DNA of 8,029 nt from Chlamydiae bacterium RIFCSPHIGHO2_12_FULL_27_8 (GTDB lineage: Bacteria > Chlamydiota > Chlamydiia > Chlamydiales > SM23-39), in assembly GCA_001796155.1 (NCBI GenBank), contig MGLU01000023.1:1-8029 (forward strand), written 5' to 3'. The notes under the pieces were generated by a model. The model made no database searches and was not told where the DNA came from. It was given only the letters and a program-made list of their open reading frames with translations. Below are positions 6,088 to 8,029 of the stretch, piece by piece. The position numbers and the translations under genes were made by a program. Every line of letters begins with the position of its first letter. Within the stretch, counting starts at the first letter, position 1.

Positions 6088-7104
6088 TTAAAAATCAAAA
6101 CCGAATCTAAATGTAGCACCCTGCATTGTTAGAGGACCGGAAGTTGTATTTGTAACTCTAGCTAACGCTGCATTTGTTCCACCTGTTGATTTAATTATTT
6201 CATGGAGATTAAACCATGAACCGAGTTCATATCCCAAAAATAGCTCTAATCTATTATTTACGAAAGATTTTTGATAAGAGAACCCAAACAGGTATTGAAT
6301 GTTATATGCGACTCTATAATCTTCATAAGTAGCGTCTAAAGTACTTTGTCCATAAAAAGAGGTATTCATTAGAGAATGATTTTTATAATTTCCAATGACA
6401 GCTGCAGTTGTTGTTTTTCCTGATAAATAAAAATCTTTTCCCAAAAACCAGTCCAGATCAAACCCGAGTCTTAATCCGCCGGAAAAATATCTCCACATAT
6501 TTCTAACTTCATTTGTACTTGTAATATAAAAATAGTCTATATCCCAATGATTTTTTAAAAATACACCTTGAAGACCGCCCACAACTCTTAATCTCAAATG
6601 GGGATTAGGTATAAAAACCCTGCTAGTCATAAATTCCAAAAGTTGATACTCAAGTTTTACTTTAGATGAAACACTGTCGAGAGCTGCTGTTATATCAGAT
6701 TGAGGAAATGTACTATTTAAATTGAGTCCATTATCAGGTCTAGCTGTTGATTTTGAATTTTTTATATTTATCCATGTATACTGGATATATGCCTGCCAAT
6801 AATGTGGTGCATTAAAATACCCGAAAGATGCTCTAAAACCAGGATCAAAAGAGTAATTTTCTACTTCATATTCCCCAAGAGCATATGTAGTACCAACTGG
6901 AGGAGTCTCTCTGTTTTTTACTGCATATTCCATACCTGGAGCGGAAGCTCTCCAGTAGAGAAATTCAGCATTAATAAAATTTACTATCTTACATTTTTTA
7001 AAAAGGTCAGCATCGTATGAACATGGATCAAAAGGTTTTTCACCGGGACAGTCATATGAATATAAACTCAAAGAGACAAAAGCTAAAAATAATAATTTTT
7101 TCAT
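6088..7104 (-). CDS. Outer-membrane beta-barrel protein, Lpg1974/MOMP-like porin type
   Basis: A 338-residue exported protein. Residues 1-16 form a signal peptide (KK followed by a Leu/Phe/Ala core), probably cut near S16/Y17. The mature part is rich in aromatic residues in alternating strand patterns and ends FRFGFDF, with a C-terminal Phe as required by the BAM machinery. The segment around 47-62 (EFLYWRASAPGMEYAV) and HWDIDYFY in mid-protein resemble the pore-forming outer-membrane family first described from Legionella and abundant in environmental chlamydiae, where such proteins replace or supplement MOMP. All three cysteines (C19, C28, C38) lie in the first 22 residues after the signal peptide and none in the barrel. 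AGGAG at 7113-7117 supports the ATG. It follows the ZIP-like gene by 54 nt and converges on rnpB, with its stop only a few bases from the rnpB end. Family assignment is by general resemblance. Confidence 0.75.
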   Translation of the reverse strand: MKKLLFLAFVSLSLYSYDCPGEKPFDPCSYDADLFKKCKIVNFINAEFLYWRASAPGMEYAVKNRETPPVGTTYALGEYEVENYSFDPGFRASFGYFNAPHYWQAYIQYTWINIKNSKSTARPDNGLNLNSTFPQSDITAALDSVSSKVKLEYQLLEFMTSRVFIPNPHLRLRVVGGLQGVFLKNHWDIDYFYITSTNEVRNMWRYFSGGLRLGFDLDWFLGKDFYLSGKTTTAAVIGNYKNHSLMNTSFYGQSTLDATYEDYRVAYNIQYLFGFSYQKSFVNNRLELFLGYELGSWFNLHEIIKSTGGTNAALARVTNTTSGPLTMQGATFRFGFDF

Positions 7105-7121
7105 AAATATATCTCCTGCTT

Positions 7122-7152
7122 ATTAAATAAAAGATATTTTAAAAATTGTAAA
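7122..7152 (-). promoter_or_regulatory. Possible promoter of the outer-membrane protein gene
   Basis: On the minus strand TTTACA (7147-7152, five of six to TTGACA) is followed after 17 nt by TATTTA (7124-7129), or after 19 nt by TTTAAT (7122-7127, five of six to TATAAT). It lies in the 54-nt gap between the ZIP-like gene and the porin gene, so the porin could have its own promoter. The A/T bias makes chance matches likely. Confidence 0.28.
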
Positions 7153-7158
7153 GAAAAA

Positions 7159-7749
7159 TTAATGTTTTGTATGAAATTTATGAAACACTACATGGATCAT
7201 AAGCCCTGCAACAAAAGAGTTAAAAAACCCTAAAAATCTTTCAGGCATTTCATAAGATATTTTGTTTCCTATAAAATAACCTACCACAATAAATATAGCT
7301 AAAATAAATATAGCCAAAACAGCTTTTATGGGATTTTCTTTATATACTCTGCATACAAAAAGACCGACAGGGGCTTGATGAAGCACAAGCAGCGTTAATA
7401 CCGGGTAAACCATTTGATCTTTTTGAACTAATAAAAAAGGAATTGCTCCCCCATCAAAAAAGGAATGGCAGACAAAACTTAAGATTATAAGTAAATTTAT
7501 TGTAAGTTTTGTTAGAGAAAAATATTTCCTAAAATGTTCGGATAAGAGAGGTATTATTGCTCCCGTTAAAAAAATAGGAAGAGAAATCCATCCTATAAGA
7601 GAAAACATTTCGGGTAAAATTAAAAAAAATATTAAAAAACATACTGAAACTATTATTATTAAGTCTAAAGTTTTTAAACTTCTTTCCCTGTTTAAAAAAA
7701 CTAAAAAACCGGCAAATAGAGTCAAAATGCTTAAAATAAGATAGAGCAA
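7159..7749 (-). CDS. Small ZIP-like integral membrane protein, possible divalent metal transporter relative
   Basis: About 196 residues, nearly all hydrophobic, with six or seven predicted membrane helices. Numbering from the TTG at 7749, segments match the ZIP family layout. A helix ends L45-P46-E47, like the end of ZIP TM2. A helix carries H95-S-F-F-D99-G, like the HNxPEG motif of TM4. The next carries H124-Q-A-P127-V-G129, like H-D/N-x-P-E-G of TM5. A last helix reads FVAGLMIHVVF, like the end of ZIP proteins. The metal-site Glu of TM5 is replaced by Val128, and the protein is shorter than the usual 240-270 residues, so transport activity is uncertain. The C-terminus has His186, His190, His193 and His196. 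The start is uncertain: a TTG at 7761 adds four residues, but GGAG sits 6 nt before the TTG at 7749. It lies 54 nt upstream of the porin gene, same strand. Confidence 0.6.
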   Translation of the reverse strand: MLYLILSILTLFAGFLVFLNRERSLKTLDLIIIVSVCFLIFFLILPEMFSLIGWISLPIFLTGAIIPLLSEHFRKYFSLTKLTINLLIILSFVCHSFFDGGAIPFLLVQKDQMVYPVLTLLVLHQAPVGLFVCRVYKENPIKAVLAIFILAIFIVVGYFIGNKISYEMPERFLGFFNSFVAGLMIHVVFHKFHTKH

Positions 7750-7755
7750 AATATT

Positions 7756-7759
7756 CTCC
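7756..7759 (-). promoter_or_regulatory. Ribosome binding site deciding the start of the ZIP-like gene
   Basis: GGAG on the minus strand is followed by 6 nt and then TTG at 7749. The in-frame TTG at 7761 overlaps this GGAG and has only an AAGGA about 17 nt upstream, so it is less likely. No ATG start is available near the N-terminus. Confidence 0.5.
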
Positions 7760-7902
7760 AAATAGATACTTTTAAAAATATCCTTGATTTAGAGATAAAA
7801 TTCAATATTTTTCAATTTATCTTTTTAAGACAATAAAAATTATTTTAATATTATAAACTGTCTTTTTTATAACCCTTATATTAAGACGTTTACATATTGA
7901 TT

Positions 7903-7941
7903 TATACAACATTTAATTATATTTTTATAATATGATATAAT
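7903..7941 (+). promoter_or_regulatory. Probable promoter for the gene entering at the right edge
   Basis: TATACA (7903-7908, four of six to TTGACA) is followed after exactly 17 nt by a perfect TATAAT (7926-7931). A second perfect TATAAT (7936-7941) is preceded by TGA, making an extended -10 (TGnTATAAT). The following ATGs at 7973 and 7983 are at suitable distances, which makes this the best promoter candidate in the window despite the A/T bias. Confidence 0.45.
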
Positions 7942-7982
7942 TAATTATTAATAAATTTCTATAGAGAGAAAAATGTCTCGCA

Positions 7983-8029
7983 ATGAACAATGATTATTTT
8001 AATTTACTTATTTTAAAATACTTAGTAAT
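7983..8029 (+). CDS. Start of an unidentified gene, cut by the right edge
   Basis: From the ATG at 7983 a frame beginning MNNDYFNLLILKYLV stays open to the last base. Only 15 codons are visible, so no family can be named. It lies about 40 nt after a good promoter candidate. The nearest purine-rich site, AGAGAGAAAA (7962-7971), is better placed for a preceding ATG at 7973 that opens only a six-residue frame (MSRNEQ) ending at 7993, overlapping this start. The gene may therefore be translationally coupled to a tiny upstream frame. Weak call. Confidence 0.3.
   Translation, partial: MNNDYFNLLILKYLV

Larger units (their letters stand above)
7750..7972. other. Divergent intergenic region at the right end
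   Basis: About 220 bases of A/T-rich sequence between the ZIP-like gene and a plus-strand start near the edge. It holds a plus-strand promoter candidate (listed separately) and a loose inverted repeat, AAGACA (7827-7832) with TGTCTT (7859-7864), with a 26-nt A/T loop. No coding region is supported here. No clear promoter for the ZIP-like gene could be placed. Confidence 0.5.

Noticed and set aside
6802..7020. Plus-strand 72-codon frame opposite the porin gene
   Set aside because: It is antisense to the porin gene and has no recognisable start signal.
7045..7104. Porin-like protein as a lipoprotein through C19
   Set aside because: The residues before C19 (SYD) do not form a lipobox, and the C-terminus ends like a beta-barrel.
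7827..7868. Inverted repeat followed by T residues as a terminator
   Set aside because: The arms are only 6 bp with a 26-nt loop, and no plus-strand gene ends just upstream.
1..8029. Mobile element, prophage, CRISPR array or defence system
   Set aside because: No transposase, integrase, terminal repeats, spaced repeats or defence-type genes are visible; all long frames are housekeeping or envelope genes.

Overview
The window is a very A/T-rich bacterial chromosome segment that reads as Chlamydiota, most likely an environmental lineage outside Chlamydiaceae. Three things point there. The minus strand carries glyA, clpP1 and dapF in the same order I recall from Chlamydia (glyA, clpP, dapF). 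GlyA has the long N-terminal extension and the internal insertion typical of chlamydial SHMT. The plus strand carries a coiled-coil/zinc-ribbon protein of the CT398 (CdsZ) type. A signal-peptide-bearing beta-barrel protein of the type common in environmental chlamydiae supports the same placement.

Layout from left to right. Positions 1-4670 form a minus-strand block read glyA -> clpP -> dapF -> a large SWIM zinc-finger protein, probably the N-terminal half of a SNF2-type helicase, which runs off the left edge. The gaps are 47 nt, an 8-nt overlap and 38 nt, so this is probably one operon. Positions 4671-5011 are a divergent intergenic region holding a conspicuous G/C-rich island able to fold into two hairpins. 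On the plus strand, the CT398-like gene (5012-5776) is followed without any gap by the RNase P RNA gene rnpB (about 5776-6083). Facing it on the minus strand are a small ZIP-like membrane protein (7159-7749) and an outer-membrane beta-barrel protein (6088-7104), 54 nt apart. The last 280 bases hold a plausible plus-strand promoter and the start of a gene cut by the right edge.

How the genes fit together. DapF makes meso-diaminopimelate, and both GlyA and DapF have been reported in Chlamydia to moonlight as sources of D-amino acids for peptidoglycan. The left operon can therefore be read as a cell-wall precursor block with a protease subunit (ClpP1) in its middle. The right half combines a regulator/secretion-linked zinc-ribbon protein, the tRNA-processing ribozyme and two envelope proteins. 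No mobile element, CRISPR array, tRNA or rRNA gene was seen.
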